A stretch of DNA of 33,839 bases from JABABV01 sp965222855 (GCA_965222855.1 CBDCUL010000005.1:1-33839), one strand, 5' to 3'. Positions 18,510 through 29,314 are shown, counted from the first letter of the stretch. The notes: a model not told the origin generated them from the letters alone. Numbers and translations: made by a program.

Positions 18510-21500
18510 ATGAAATGATGAAATAAAATAAAAATTGGTTTTTTCTGTACTGTCAGTATTGGGATTATCATTCCGTCTTTAACTAGTTGTTGAGGTTCTC
18601 ATCATAAACATCCAGCAACTTTTGCTGACTTTAAAAAGCCGCTGAGGCTGAGTCATTAATTAATATAATTAGTCATTCAAATCCGGCAGCTAATGGTTGG
18701 TCTAAATTACCAAGCACTGATTTAACTAAACTAGCAACTAAAGATAGTGATAATCTAGTTGTGATTACAATTGTTTCAAAACAAAAACAACAAAAAGCAG
18801 ACTTTAGTATTAGTTACGAAACTAATGATCATTATGCAGTTAAAAATTGAAAATGTAGTTCGCAACCAAAAGTGCTCCCAAGTTTTACTGACTTTAAAAA
18901 AGCAGCTGAAGTTGAAAGTCCTGAACATATTGTGCAACAAACTGCTCCTCAAGGATGAGACAGTTTGTTAATTGGTGATTTAAGTAAAATCAAAACTGAA
19001 GTAAATACCGATGTGGTAACTGTGACTTTATTGGCTATTTCTCAAAAAGAGATTGCTAAATTTAGTGCAACTTATGTTAATGATTTTTCTTATTCAATTA
19101 AAGATTGAAAATGTATTGTTCAACCAAAAGCAGCACCATCTTTTAATGATTTTAAAAAAGCAGCAGATGATGAAACACCTGAAAAAATTGTTGCTCAAAC
19201 TAAACCTAATGGGTGAGATTCATTACCCAGTAGTGATTTAAGTGTTGGTTATAAAGGTAATACTGACTCGACAGTAGTTGTCCAGTTAAAATCAAGTTCT
19301 AAAAATCAAATTGCAACGTTTGTGGCAACTTATACTACTAATATTGCTTATAATATTAATGATTGAAAATGTAGTATTCAACCAGATACAACTAAACATT
19401 CTTTTGATGAATTTAAAGCCGCTGCTGAAAAAGCGACTGCTGTTGAAATTGTTGCGAATGCATCGCCCGCAGCAAATAATTGAAACAACTTACCAAAAGG
19501 TGATTTGAAAATTGATGTCCCTACAGTAACAAATAACTCAGTTTCAATTAGTATTCTATCAGAATCACGTCATGAAAGAGCAATGTTTGAAATTGATTAT
19601 CAACTTAATATGGCGTATAGCGTTAAAAATTGAAAATGTAGTAAACAACCTTACGCCACTGCTCATACTTTTGCTGAGTTTACAAAAGCAGCTGAGGCGG
19701 AATCACCAAGCAACATTGTTAATAATGCAAAAGCTAGTGGATGAGATAATTTACCAGCTAATGATTTAAGTAAAGTAAACACTTCAATAGTTAATGATTC
19801 GATTATCATTAAACTATTGTCAAAAACTAAACAACAAACTGCTATTTTTACAGCAACTTATAAAACTAATGAGCTTTATAATGTCAATGAATGAGTATGT
19901 AGTTCACAACCAAGAGCATTACCAACATTCACTGACTTCAAAAAAGCAGCTGAAGCAGAAACATTAGAATATATTGTAATCCAAACTCAGCCTAATGACT
20001 GAGATGGATTACCAACTAATGATTTAGTTAAAATAAAAACAGTTGAAACTAATAATAGCGTCATCTTAACAATTAAATCGAAATCAAAAGGTGAAGTGGC
20101 TGTTTTCACAGCAACGTATACTAATAATATAGCTTATAATCTAAAGGATTGAAAATGTAGCGTTCAACCTTCTAAATTACCAACTTTTCAAGACTTTAAA
20201 AAAGCCGCTGAAGCTGAGTTGTTAACTAATATTGTTGCTCAAACTAAACCTAAAGGTTGAAATAATTTACCACAAGGTGATTTAGTTAAAAATGTAACAA
20301 CACCAATTTCTAATGCAATTAAAATTGATATTTTCTCAAAATCTAAAAAAGAAATTGCTACTTTTAGTGCAACTTATATTCAAGATACTGCCTATGTTAT
20401 AACTGATTGAAAATGTAGTATTCAACCACATATAGCACCAACTTTTAATGATTTTACTAAAGCCGCTAATAAAGAAACAGCATTTAACATTATCGTTAAT
20501 GCTATGCCTGAAGCTGATGGTTGAAACGTTATTAAAGATCCTAGTGATGTATCGATTATTAAAAGTAATAATACAACCAATTCAGTTGTAGTCACAATTA
20601 AATCAAAATCACTAGATGAAACAGCGATTTTTACAGCAACTTATGTTGTTGATCAAAAATATAAAGTTAGCGATTGAGGATGTAGTGCTCAACCAAGCGC
20701 ATTACCAACTTTTAACAACTTTAAAAAAGCCGCTGAAGCTGAGTCATTAATTAATATTATTCAATATGCTAATCCTTCAGCTAAAGGCTGGGATAAATTA
20801 AGCGCTGATGATTTAAGTAAAGGTGATACTGAGACTAATAACAATACTATTAGTATTGTTATTAAATCAACATCACCAGATGAAAGCGCAACATTTAGTG
20901 CCACATATACTAAAGATGTTGCTTATAGCGTTGATGATTGAAAATGTAGTTCACAACCAACAAAAACAAAACATTCTTTTAAAGAATTTCAAGCTGCTGC
21001 TGAAGCAGCAACAGCATATGATATTGTACAAAATGCAACTACCCCAGCAGCTGGTTGAAAAGGTTTAAAAGCAGGTGATTTAACTATCACTAAGACTGAT
21101 TCAACTAGTGACACAGTTGTGGTAGTAACAATTAAATCTACAACTAAAGGCGAAAGTGCTCAATTCAGTGCAACTTATGTTCAAGATGAAAAATACAATT
21201 TAGCAACTGATTGAAAATGTAGTTTACAACCAAAACATATTCCGACATGGGATGATTTTCAAACCAAAGCAAAAGCAGAATCATTAATTAATATCGTTAA
21301 GAATGCTAATGCGCCAGCGAAAGGTTGAAGTCTTTTAAAAGCAAGTGATTTATCCCCTGGTGACGCTACTGGTCAAAATCCTTATTTCACTATTGAAATA
21401 AAATCGACATCACTAGATCAAACCGCAACATTCAGAGCAACATATACACTTAATAAAACTTATGATTTAGCTAGTTGTTGAGCATGTAGTATTCAACCAA

Positions 21501-21868
21501 CACATACTAAACATTCTTTTGATGACTTTACAACAGCAGCTACTAATGAATCAGCAATTAATATCGTTAAGAACGCTCCTCCAGCCAACGGTAAATGAAA
21601 AGACGTGACTAAAGACAATCTAAAAAAAGGTGATCCTCAAGTAGATACAACAGCTCAAACTGTCACAGTTGAAATTACAAATACATCTAGTTTAGGCGAA
21701 GTTGCAACTTTTATTGCAACTTATGTTCAAGATGAAAAATACAATTTAGCGACTGATTGAAAATGTAGTATTCAACCACATCCGCCAAAGTGAATTATAA
21801 TCAGCAATAATCTCGAATATCATAAAATATCAAGTCAAATTGATTCAGTTACTTTAAAACTATATTAA
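18510..21868 (+). pseudogene. Twelve-repeat lipoprotein, frame-shifted in an A run
   Basis: The ATG opens M-K-W-W-N-K-I-K-I-G-F-F-C with the lipobox L-T-S-C, then reads D-F-K-K-P-L-R-L-S-H and stops at 18657 (49 residues). At 18633-18637 there are five As where other repeats have six (TTTAAAAAAGCCGCTGA). With one A added the frame stays open to TAA at 21866, about 1,119 residues with twelve repeats. I checked the frame at the W-x-C motif of each repeat and found no other shift. Each repeat is ~258-270 nt and ends W-x-C-x-x-Q-P. The intact downstream frame suggests a reversible off state or a consensus error, not old decay. It would be the largest family member. Confidence 0.8.
18618..21783 (+). 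repeat. Twelve tandem ~264-bp coding repeats
   Basis: Units begin near 18618, 18882, 19137, 19398, 19665, 19923, 20181, 20439, 20706, 20973, 21243 and 21510, each with a TTT/TGG-x-GA-TTT codon pattern (F-x-D-F). Each ends near GATTGAAAATGTAGT (D-W-K-C-S). The units are diverged but recognisable at DNA level, a substrate for slippage and recombination with the paralogues at 1-9143. Confidence 0.85.
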
Positions 21869-21870
21869 CT

Positions 21871-21906
21871 AAAAAAATAAGCATTTATAATAATGCTTAT
21901 TTTTTT
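21871..21906 (+). terminator. Intrinsic terminator
   Basis: AAAAAAATAAGCATT pairs with AATGCTTATTTTTTT around a short A/T loop, directly after the twelve-repeat lipoprotein gene. Confidence 0.85.
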
Positions 21907-21914
21907 AATTGCTG

Positions 21915-22022
21915 ATTATTTTCAAAACGCATTAATAAGTTATTTGCTAATCGTTCTTGCTTATGAAATTGACAATTATCTAAAAGACACTGTGTTTATC
22001 TAATTTTATCAAGATCATTAGC
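21915..22022 (-). pseudogene. Remnant of the 3' end of a helicase-nuclease gene
   Basis: Read on the - strand this gives N-D-L-D-K-I-R-(stop)-T-Q-C-L-L-D-N-C-Q-F-H-K-Q-E, then L-A-N-N-L-L-M-R-F-E-N. It matches the last ~35 residues of the helicase ending at 23793 (D-L-D-K-I-R-K-I-H-C-S-L-D-D-C-K-F-H-K-E, then L-V-N-N-L-L-M-R-F-E-K-T). It carries a nonsense codon and no upstream gene, so it is a leftover from duplication or rearrangement. Confidence 0.75.
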
Positions 22023-22041
22023 ATAAGCATAAAGCGAATGT

Positions 22042-22666
22042 TTAACGATGGGCATTTTTATTAATTTTGGTAATTGTTGGTATTAATACTAAAAATAAGA
22101 TAATACTCATAATATTAATAATAATTCCAAAAATAAAATGAATTCATAATAAAAATGGTAATTTAATAAGATTGCCTAATCCCATTAATGGGAAAAAGAT
22201 ATATAAATTAGCAAGCGTCATTAAAGCGGCAGTGATTGTTGCGACACTAATAATGACAATGATTAATTTAAAAATTGATCACTCTTTATAAAAACGAAGA
22301 TTCTGATTGAGTTGGTTTTTAAAAGAGCATTGAATCATAATTCATCAATTAGTTGCTAAAAGCACTAATTGCATCATATTTACTGATGCTCCAAAACCAG
22401 TTCCCAGAAATTAGCATTGTCGCACCACCATGTAAAATTGCGATTAACATTGTAAAACGATAACCAACAATATAAAGTGCAGCGATAATTAGGAAATAAC
22501 TAAAATCAATTCCATGCATACCAATTATTTTTGCAATTGATATTGAAAAATAAGATATGACTAATGATAGTGCTAATAAAATTCCTGTTTGAGCAATTTT
22601 ATAATTTAGTTTAATCATCTTAATTTTTTGTGGTTTGAATTTAAGGATACTAATATATTTTTGCAT
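22042..22666 (-). pseudogene. ECF transporter S component, frame-shifted
   Basis: The frame starts M-Q-K-Y-I-S-I-L-K-F (GAAAGG upstream) and reads through several membrane segments (G-I-L-L-A-L-S-L-V-I-S-Y-F, Y-F-L-I-I-A-A-L-Y-I-V-G-Y) to M-L-I-S-G. At a CCC (GGG on the - strand, 22403-22405) it shifts. Removing one G gives S-G-T-G-F-G-A-S-V-N-M-M-Q-L-V-L-L and continues through further membrane segments to A-H-R at TAA. The reconstruction (~208 residues, about six membrane segments) suits an ECF S component. The substrate is not identifiable. Unlike the 10740 protein it has no extra domain. Confidence 0.6.
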
Positions 22667-23044
22667 ATTTTATAGGACCTTTCTTGAAATTTGAGAATTT
22701 AAGTCTCTTTATTATGCCATTATTATTAATGCTTTGCAACTAAAACGCTTATGTTATCGGATTTTAATTAGTAATTAGCTAAATAATAAATTTATTATGA
22801 TCAAAATTATGATTTATTAATTTATATAAATTTCATCTAATCTTATAAAATAAAATTATATTACAATATATTACAAAATAAAATTATAAAATATAATAAT
22901 ATATAGAATGGTATCCTAATAAATTAAGATATCTTTAAAAAGTAGTTTATGATATTATAATTTATAACAAAGTGAAAAAAGTTAATTTAAAAGTAAAACA
23001 TTAAAAATAACATATAATTTATTATATAGGAGGTATGATAAAAT
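22667..23044. other. Divergent intergenic region, 378 nt
   Basis: This is an A/T-rich gap between the divergent S-component gene (-) and the ImmA-like gene (+). It contains a short direct repeat (AAAATAAAATTATA near 22846 and 22888) and several TATAAT-like hexamers. A strong AGGAGGT ribosome site ends it at ~23036. No ORF, RNA gene or clear operator is seen. Confidence 0.6.
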
Positions 23045-23665
23045 ATGGATAAAATAATTAAATATGAATTGTTTAATATTATTTCTAAATTAAGAGATAT
23101 TAGTAATCATGAAATTCCATTACAATTTAGTAAACTATTAAAATATTTAGACCAAACTCATAATATTATTGTTGATATTCAAAAAACCAAAAACAATCCT
23201 AAAGGTTTACTTATTATGAAAAATTATAATTTGGATAAACCAAAAGATATAAAATTTTATATTACTATTAACCCTGAAATAGATGATAAAAATTTTAATT
23301 ATTATTTATCTTATATTATTGGTACAATATTTCAAATTATTAATATCAACATAATAAATAAAGATAATGAATTTCAAAAAAAATTTAAAAATGAATTAAT
23401 TAGTATTAATGAACCGCAAATAAAAGCAATGATTTTTTCTGACATTTATAATTTTAAAAATTCTCAATGGTTCGCTGATCGCTTACTAGTTCCTGAATGG
23501 TTATTTATAAAATTAAATAATTATTATAAAAATCAAAATAAAATCCAAGATTTAAGTACATTATCTAATTTTTTTAACGTTCCTTCTGATTGTATTCTTA
23601 GAAGATATGACAAAATTAAAACACAAATGAACTTAAATAACATCACTAATAATTTGGTTTTTTAA
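23045..23665 (+). CDS. ImmA/IrrE-like protein lacking the zinc-protease motif
   Basis: 206 residues. The C-terminal half has the layout of ImmA/IrrE peptidases: F-A-D-R-L-L-V-P-E-W (143-152), then I-Q-D-L-S-T-L-S-N-F-F-N-V-P-S-D-C-I-L-R-R (167-187), matching the usual F-A-x-x-L-L-M-P ... L-A-x-x-F-x-V-S ... V-x-x-R pattern. Active members have HExxH about 50 residues earlier. Here the corresponding segment is Y-Y-L-S-Y-I-I-G-T-I-F-Q-I (86-98), with neither His nor Glu, so protease activity is unlikely. ImmA cleaves phage or ICE repressors; a catalytically dead relative could be a binding or decoy protein. The assignment rests on motif layout. AGGAGGT precedes the ATG. Confidence 0.55.
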   Translation: MDKIIKYELFNIISKLRDISNHEIPLQFSKLLKYLDQTHNIIVDIQKTKNNPKGLLIMKNYNLDKPKDIKFYITINPEIDDKNFNYYLSYIIGTIFQIININIINKDNEFQKKFKNELISINEPQIKAMIFSDIYNFKNSQWFADRLLVPEWLFIKLNNYYKNQNKIQDLSTLSNFFNVPSDCILRRYDKIKTQMNLNNITNNLVF

Positions 23666-23728
23666 ATGGGAAAGATAAATATTGCGAAGAAAGATAATGA
23701 TTTAGAATCTAAAATAATATTTAATTAA
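23666..23728 (+). CDS. Possible 20-residue ORF after the ImmA-like gene
   Basis: An ATG directly abuts the previous TAA (TTTTTTAAATGGG) and encodes M-G-K-I-N-I-A-K-K-D-N-D-L-E-S-K-I-I-F-N. It has no ribosome site of its own and would need translational coupling. It could be a leader peptide, a remnant of a larger gene or chance. Confidence 0.2.
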   Translation: MGKINIAKKDNDLESKIIFN

Positions 23729-23736
23729 ACAAAAAT

Positions 23737-23763
23737 AAAAAACACTAAAAATAGTGTTTTTTT
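23737..23763 (+). terminator. Bidirectional intrinsic terminator
   Basis: AAAAAACACT pairs with AGTGTTTTTT around AAAAAT. It lies between the ImmA-like gene (+) and the 3' end of the helicase-nuclease gene (-). Confidence 0.85.
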
Positions 23764-23792
23764 ATTAGTTAATAATCAACTTAATTAATTTA

Positions 23793-26450
23793 TTATGTTT
23801 TTTCAAAACGCATTAATAAATTGTTTACTAATGATTCTTCTTTATGAAATTTACAATCATCTAAAGAACAATGTATTTTTCTAATTTTGTCTAAATCTTG
23901 TTGATTGAAAGATATGATATTTTTTAGATCAATCATTAATTGTTTTTCAAAATCAATTAATGATTGCTGAGTAATAGTTTCTTCAATAACTGGCATAAAA
24001 ATTTCATCAAGCTCATTTGCATCAGTAATAACACGAATAACTTTAATGTTTTTAACGTTATAATTATAATATTTATTTAAAATTCAACTATAGAACTTAA
24101 CTTGATATTTTAAATCGCTTAATTTTTCTGTACTTAAATCTGCTTTGTTAAATTTAGTCGTTGCTTTAAAATCTAAAACACAAAATTCACCTTGATCATT
24201 TTGTAAGATTAAGTCTATTTTCCCAATAAAATTAATTTTATTGGGAAATAAATCTTTATCTACAAAATCAAATGATTTTTCAGCATTGATTACTTTTCAA
24301 TTATCTTGCTTTAATCAAATTTGATAAGCACTAATAATGTTAGCAATTCGGTTTTGAATTTTTGATTTTAAATTTTTACGTTTTGTTGAAGTAGAAAGTT
24401 TTCTAATATAAACATTTTTTTGTAATTTTTTAATAAAAGTAGGGCTGATTTTATTGAAGTCATGGTTAACTCTAATTAACTCTTTGTTATATAATTCTAA
24501 CGCTTGATGAATTAAACTTCCCTCAATTTTACTATCATTATCTAATTTTAATCATTGATAAATATTAAATACTTTATATTTATTAATGCATGCATAGAAG
24601 TTACTAATTGCTTCAAAAGAAATAGTCATCATTTTAGCGCTAATTTTAGACAGTTTTGCTAAAGTGTGCTTATTATCAAAACAACTATTAGCCATTGCTT
24701 CATCGCCGCATTCAACATTAAAGAGAATGTTTTTAGCGCGTGACATAGCAACATATTGAATTTCTGCTGTTTGATCAATTTCTAATGCTCTAGTGTTGTT
24801 CATTTGATTCCAATTAATTACAACTGGTCATTCTTTTCCTTTTGATGAATGATGCGTTACGACATTTAATTTATTTAAATGTTGAATTTTTTGTTTGTCA
24901 GCATTTTGAACAAAATTATTTAAAAGGAAAAATTTTCAATTACCTTTTTCATCAGTGATTGATTTTGCCATAGTAACTAAATTAGTATCACGATTAAATA
25001 TTTGTTGATCTTGCACAAAATTCATTAATCAAACAATATCAAAAACATTGATTGCACTATGTTTTGTTATGTTGATTTTGTTTACTTCTAAAAATTTAAT
25101 AAATGATTTATAAAAATCATTTATTAAATAACTATCTTTGTAAATATCTTTTGATTGTTGTGCCATAAATTTTAAATATTGAAATAAGATGCCTTGTTCT
25201 TCAACTATTTTATCACTATAATACTTTAATCAATTGTCTAAATAGATTTTTTGATTAGCGGCGTCAATATTATTTTGTTGTAAGAAATTAACTAATCTGA
25301 ATGCAACAGCATTAGAGTTTACTAAAATTGCAATATCATCAATGGGTAATTCTGTTGTTGCTTGCATTTTTAAAATGTTGCTTTTACAATAATCAAAAAA
25401 CGCTGCTTCATCTTTAAAATTAGCATGATAAATTGGGTGAGTTGTATTGTCGGTATTACTTTTAATTATTTTATTTGTCTTATGAAAAGGATGTTGATTT
25501 AAATGCTTAATGACATTATCACTACTACGATAATTTTTATTTAATAATAGATTTAATTTTACATCTGCACTATAATTATCGAAAATATGATTCATACATT
25601 CAATACTACCGCCACGAAAAGCATAAATAGATTGGTTATTGTCACCAACAAAAACTGAATAATCAACATAAGTTAATACTTTCGTAATTAGTTTTTGTTG
25701 GAATTGATTAATATCTTGCACTTCATCAACGAATAAATATTTAATCTTTTTAAAATTTGACTCAATTTTATTTGTTTCCAATAATTTATTGATGATTATT
25801 TTATAATCATTATAACTATAAACTTTATTATTTTTAATAATCACTTTCAAATAAGCTTCGATTAATTCTTTATATTTGAAATATTCAGAATCTGCTATTC
25901 AATAATTTTCACCAGTAATTGCAATTTGATTTAAAATGTCATTATTGAATTTCATTAAAAATGATACTGATCCGATTGTTGATTGTCCAATAATTTTTAA
26001 ATATAATTTTTCTCATGCTTGCCTATAAGTTTGCATTTTTCCAGAATACATATAAATACTTCATTGTGCATCTGACATTATTTTAAAATAACTAAATTTA
26101 TTATCATAGTCTGATAATAAATCAATACAATAGCGATCAATCGTTTGAACTTTAATGTTTTCCATAATGCTAATTGCATCATTAGGTAATGATAATGCCA
26201 CAATTTCTGTGACACGCTCCTTTAATTCCTTAGCAGCTTTATTAGTAAATGTGATTGCTAAAATTGCTTGGTTTAAATCTGCTTGGTTATTTTTAATATT
26301 GTTAATTATTAAATTAGCAATATTAAAAGCTATTGCTTGGGTTTTACCCGATCCAGGACATGCGTTAACGCGTAATAAACCTTGATTTCAATTAACAATT
26401 TTTTGTTGTTGAGCATTTAATTTTTGATATTCTGATTGAAATGGTGTCAT
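23793..26450 (-). CDS. UvrD/PcrA-type helicase fused to a PD-(D/E)XK nuclease
   Basis: 885 residues with TGA as Trp. Superfamily 1 helicase motifs in order: A-C-P-G-S-G-K-T (Walker A, ~30-37), I-T-F-T-N-K-A-A (Ia), F-V-D-E-V-Q-D (Walker B, ~241-246), V-G-D-N-N-Q-S-I-Y-A-F-R-G (III, ~268-280), K-N-Y-R-S-S (IV), H-H-S-S-K-G-K-E-W (V) and Y-V-A-M-S-R-A-K (VI, ~566-573). The C-terminal ~200 residues carry I-G-K-I-D-L-I-L and V-L-D-F-K-A (~756-761), the D...(D/E)xK nuclease core of RecB/AddA-type enzymes. A Cys-containing C-S-L-D-D-C-K-F-H tail follows. The protein is compact for AddA and has no AddB partner here. A DNA repair or defence role is likely. A decayed copy of its 3' end lies at 21915. 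Confidence 0.85.
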
Positions 26451-26555
26451 TTTTAAACCTAGTTTTCTGAGATTTTTGATCATAAATAAAAATATTATTA
26501 AAATTATACTGAAAAAATAAACATTTTGCAAATTACTATTTAGATATAATAATAT

Positions 26556-26592
26556 AAAAAATAAACATTTATTATAATGTTTATTTTTTTAA
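26556..26592 (-). terminator. Intrinsic terminator of dnaK
   Basis: AAAAATAAACATT pairs with AATGTTTATTTTT around a short loop, between the dnaK stop and the helicase start. No dnaJ follows dnaK before it. Confidence 0.75.
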
Positions 26593-26610
26593 AAAGATTT
26601 TAGTTATTAA

Positions 26611-28485
26611 TTAATTGCTTTTTGGTTCTTCTGGTTTGTCTTCTGGTTTGTCATTCTCAGGTTTATCTTCGACTTCCGCTTCAACGACATCATCATTATT
26701 TGGAACTTGAGCATCCGGTCCTGGTCCACCAGGTTGTGGTCCGGCCGCATTTTGTGCTTGTTGTTGTTTCATCATTTCGGACATTTGAGCAGCCATTTCT
26801 TCAAATTTCTTGATTTTGTCATCTAGTGCTGGAATATCTTTTTTCTCAATTAATTCTTTTAATTCTTTAATTTCAGCTTCTGATTTTTCTTTTTGTTCAG
26901 CTGGGATTTTGTCGCCAGCTTCTTTTAATTGTTTTTCAGACATATCTAAAATTTGTTGAGCACGATTAATTGTTTCGATTTCTTTTAAACGCGCTTCATC
27001 TTTTTGAGCATTAATTTCAGCATCTTTTACCATTTTTTCAATTTCTGATTCTTTTAAGTTTGAAGAATCAGAAATCGTAATTGATTGTTCTTTACCAGTT
27101 TTTTTATCTTTAGCTTTAATGCTGACGATTCCATTAACATCAATATCGAAAGTAACTTCGATTTGTGGCACACCACGTGGTGCTGCTTGGATTCCTGTTA
27201 GTTGGAAATGTCCTAAAGATTTATTATCAGCGGCAAATTTACGCTCACCTTGTAGAGCGTGAATATCAACGGCTGGTTGTGAATCTGCTGCTGTTGAAAA
27301 TACTTGTGATTTAGAAGTTGGAATAGTTGTATTACGATCGATCAGTTTCGTCATAACACCACCTAATGTTTCGATTCCAAGTGATAATGGTGTGACATCT
27401 AATAATAGCACATCTTTAACATCACCAGTCAATACGCCCCCTTGAATCGCTGCTCCGACAGCAACAACTTCATCAGGATTGATTGAACGGTTTAATTCTT
27501 TTCCTAAAACTGATTTTACTAATGCTTGAACAGCTGGCATTCTAGTTGATCCACCAACTAATAATACTTCATCAATTTCGCTAGTATTTATTTTAGCATC
27601 TTTGATTGCTTCTAATAATGGTTTTTTCGTACGCATTAATAAATCATATGTCATTTTTTCAAATTCAGATCTAGTTAATGTTTTTTCAATATTTAAAGGT
27701 CCAGCTGCTGACATTGAAATAAACGGTAGTAAAATATGCGTTTGTTTTAAACCAGATAAATCAATTTTAGCTTTTTCAGCAGCATCTTTTAGACGTTGCA
27801 TTGCCATTTTATCTTTACTTAAATCAACTTGGTGTTCAGCTTTAATTGTTTTTAATAATCAATTAATGATTTCTTGATCTCAATCATCGCCACCTAAATG
27901 GTTATCTCCTGAAGTAGCTAGTACTTCAAAAGTTCCTTCAGCCATATCTAGAATTGAAACATCAAATGTTCCCCCACCTAGATCATAAATAGCAATTTTT
28001 TTCTCATGGTCTTGTTTATCTAAACCATAAGCTAGCGCTGCTGCTGTTGGTTCATTAATAATACGCTCAACTTTTAAACCAGCAATTTTACCAGCATTTT
28101 TAGTAGCGTGTCTTTGCGCATCGTTAAAGTATGCTGGTACTGTAATAACAGCACGATCAACTTTATGACCTAATTTATCTTCAGCAAATTTTTTCAAATA
28201 TTGTAAAATCATTGCTGAGATTTCTTCTGGTGTATATTCTCTACCGTTAGCAGAAATTTTTTCACTAGTTCCCATTAAACGTTTAACAGAAAGAATTGTA
28301 TCAGGGTTTGTTACAGCTTGACGTTTAGCATTATCTCCAACAACGATTTCCCCATTTTTAAATGCGACAACTGATGGTGTTGTTCTTTTTCCTTCAGGAT
28401 TTTCTAAAACACGTTTAGTTTTACCTTCCATTACAGCAACACAAGAGTTCGTCGTTCCTAAATCGATTCCAATGATCTTTGACAT
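26611..28485 (-). CDS. dnaK: Chaperone protein DnaK (Hsp70)
   Basis: 624 residues, full length. The N-terminal ATPase domain starts G-I-D-L-G-T-T-N-S-C, with I-N-E-P-T-A-A-A-L-A-Y-G and Y-D-L-G-G-G-T-F-D, and later L-L-V-G-G-S-T-R-M-P. The substrate-binding domain begins around D-V-T-P-L-S-L-G-I-E-T. A helical lid follows, and the C-terminus carries E-A-E-V-E-D with an added Pro/Glu/Lys-rich tail of about 17 residues. It folds proteins with GrpE and a DnaJ encoded elsewhere. It is 55 nt after grpE and probably transcribed from the same CIRCE-controlled promoter. AAGGA precedes the ATG. Confidence 0.97.
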
Positions 28486-28540
28486 AGTTTTTCCTTCTTT
28501 CTTATTTTTTTAGTTCGATATTTTATAAAATACTTAATAT

Positions 28541-29209
28541 TTATTTATAAATTTTTACTAAGACTGGTTTGATTAAACGATCGTGTAAATGATATCCGCT
28601 ATGAATTACTTCAGCAATATGATGTTTTAATTTTGGATTATCAGTATCAATAACTTCAATTGCTTCATGTTTATGACTATCAAATTTATCGCCGACTTTT
28701 ACACTAATTTCTTTAAGACCAGCATCATTTAAGACGTTGTTGAAATTTTGGGTAATCATTCTGAATCCTGAAACATAATTATTAACAGCTGCATTATCAC
28801 TTTTAAAACTAATGACACGATTTAATTGATTTAAAACATCAATTAAATCTTCGCCAGTTTTTTGCAGTGCATATTTTTTAATTTCTTTAATTTCTTGATC
28901 ATTTTTAGCTTGTTCAATTTCTTTAAAATTATTTAATTGGATTTGTGCTTTAGCAGCAAAAGATTTAGCTTTATCAACGTATTCTTGATTAATGCGTTTA
29001 ATTTCTTTTTTTAACTCATGAATCTCTAATGCATTGTTAATTGCTTTTTGTGATAAAGTTTTATTTTCTGATTTTAATTCTTTGATTTTGCTTTTTAATT
29101 TTTTAGTATTATCATCTGACTTTGGTTGAGAATTAATTTTTTCAGGTTTTTCAACTTTATCACCTTGTAAAATCTTTTCTTCTGATGATCTCTTTTTTTC
29201 GTGTGGCAA
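28541..29209 (-). CDS. grpE: Nucleotide exchange factor GrpE, TTG start
   Basis: 222 residues. GrpE releases ADP from DnaK. Residues ~30-115 are a long Lys/Glu coiled coil (K-S-E-N-K-T-L-S-Q-K). The C-terminal beta domain has F-D-S-H-K-H-E-A-I-E-V and the conserved end G-Y-H-L-H-D-R-L-I-K-P-V-L-V-K-I. The TTG start is chosen because GGGGGA lies 7 nt upstream and no ATG occurs until well into the coiled coil. It is the first gene of the grpE-dnaK unit. Confidence 0.93.
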   Translation of the reverse strand: MPHEKKRSSEEKILQGDKVEKPEKINSQPKSDDNTKKLKSKIKELKSENKTLSQKAINNALEIHELKKEIKRINQEYVDKAKSFAAKAQIQLNNFKEIEQAKNDQEIKEIKKYALQKTGEDLIDVLNQLNRVISFKSDNAAVNNYVSGFRMITQNFNNVLNDAGLKEISVKVGDKFDSHKHEAIEVIDTDNPKLKHHIAEVIHSGYHLHDRLIKPVLVKIYK

Positions 29210-29270
29210 AAAAATCCCCCTTAAAAAAATAATTTTGTGCTTATGATTAAAACTATTGTAATAAAAAAAA

Positions 29271-29297
29271 TTAGCAGTGTCAAGTAAAAAGTGCTAA
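29271..29297 (-). promoter_or_regulatory. CIRCE operator for HrcA
   Basis: TTAGCAGTG - 9 nt - AAGTGCTAA fits the CIRCE consensus TTAGCACTC-N9-GAGTGCTAA with mismatches mostly in the inner bases. It lies 61 nt before the grpE start, the usual place for HrcA repression. The arms can also form a hairpin just after the pta stop at 29315. Confidence 0.85.
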
Positions 29298-29314
29298 TTT
29301 TTAAAATATATTAT

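Noticed and set aside
18618..21783. CRISPR array or other non-coding repeat array
   Set aside because: The repeats are ~264 bp, diverged and in one open frame, so they are protein repeats. No CRISPR-like array or cas gene is seen in the window.
26155..26385. Open + strand frames opposite the helicase and dnaK (also 26622-26813, 27602-27877)
   Set aside because: These are antisense shadows of conserved genes.
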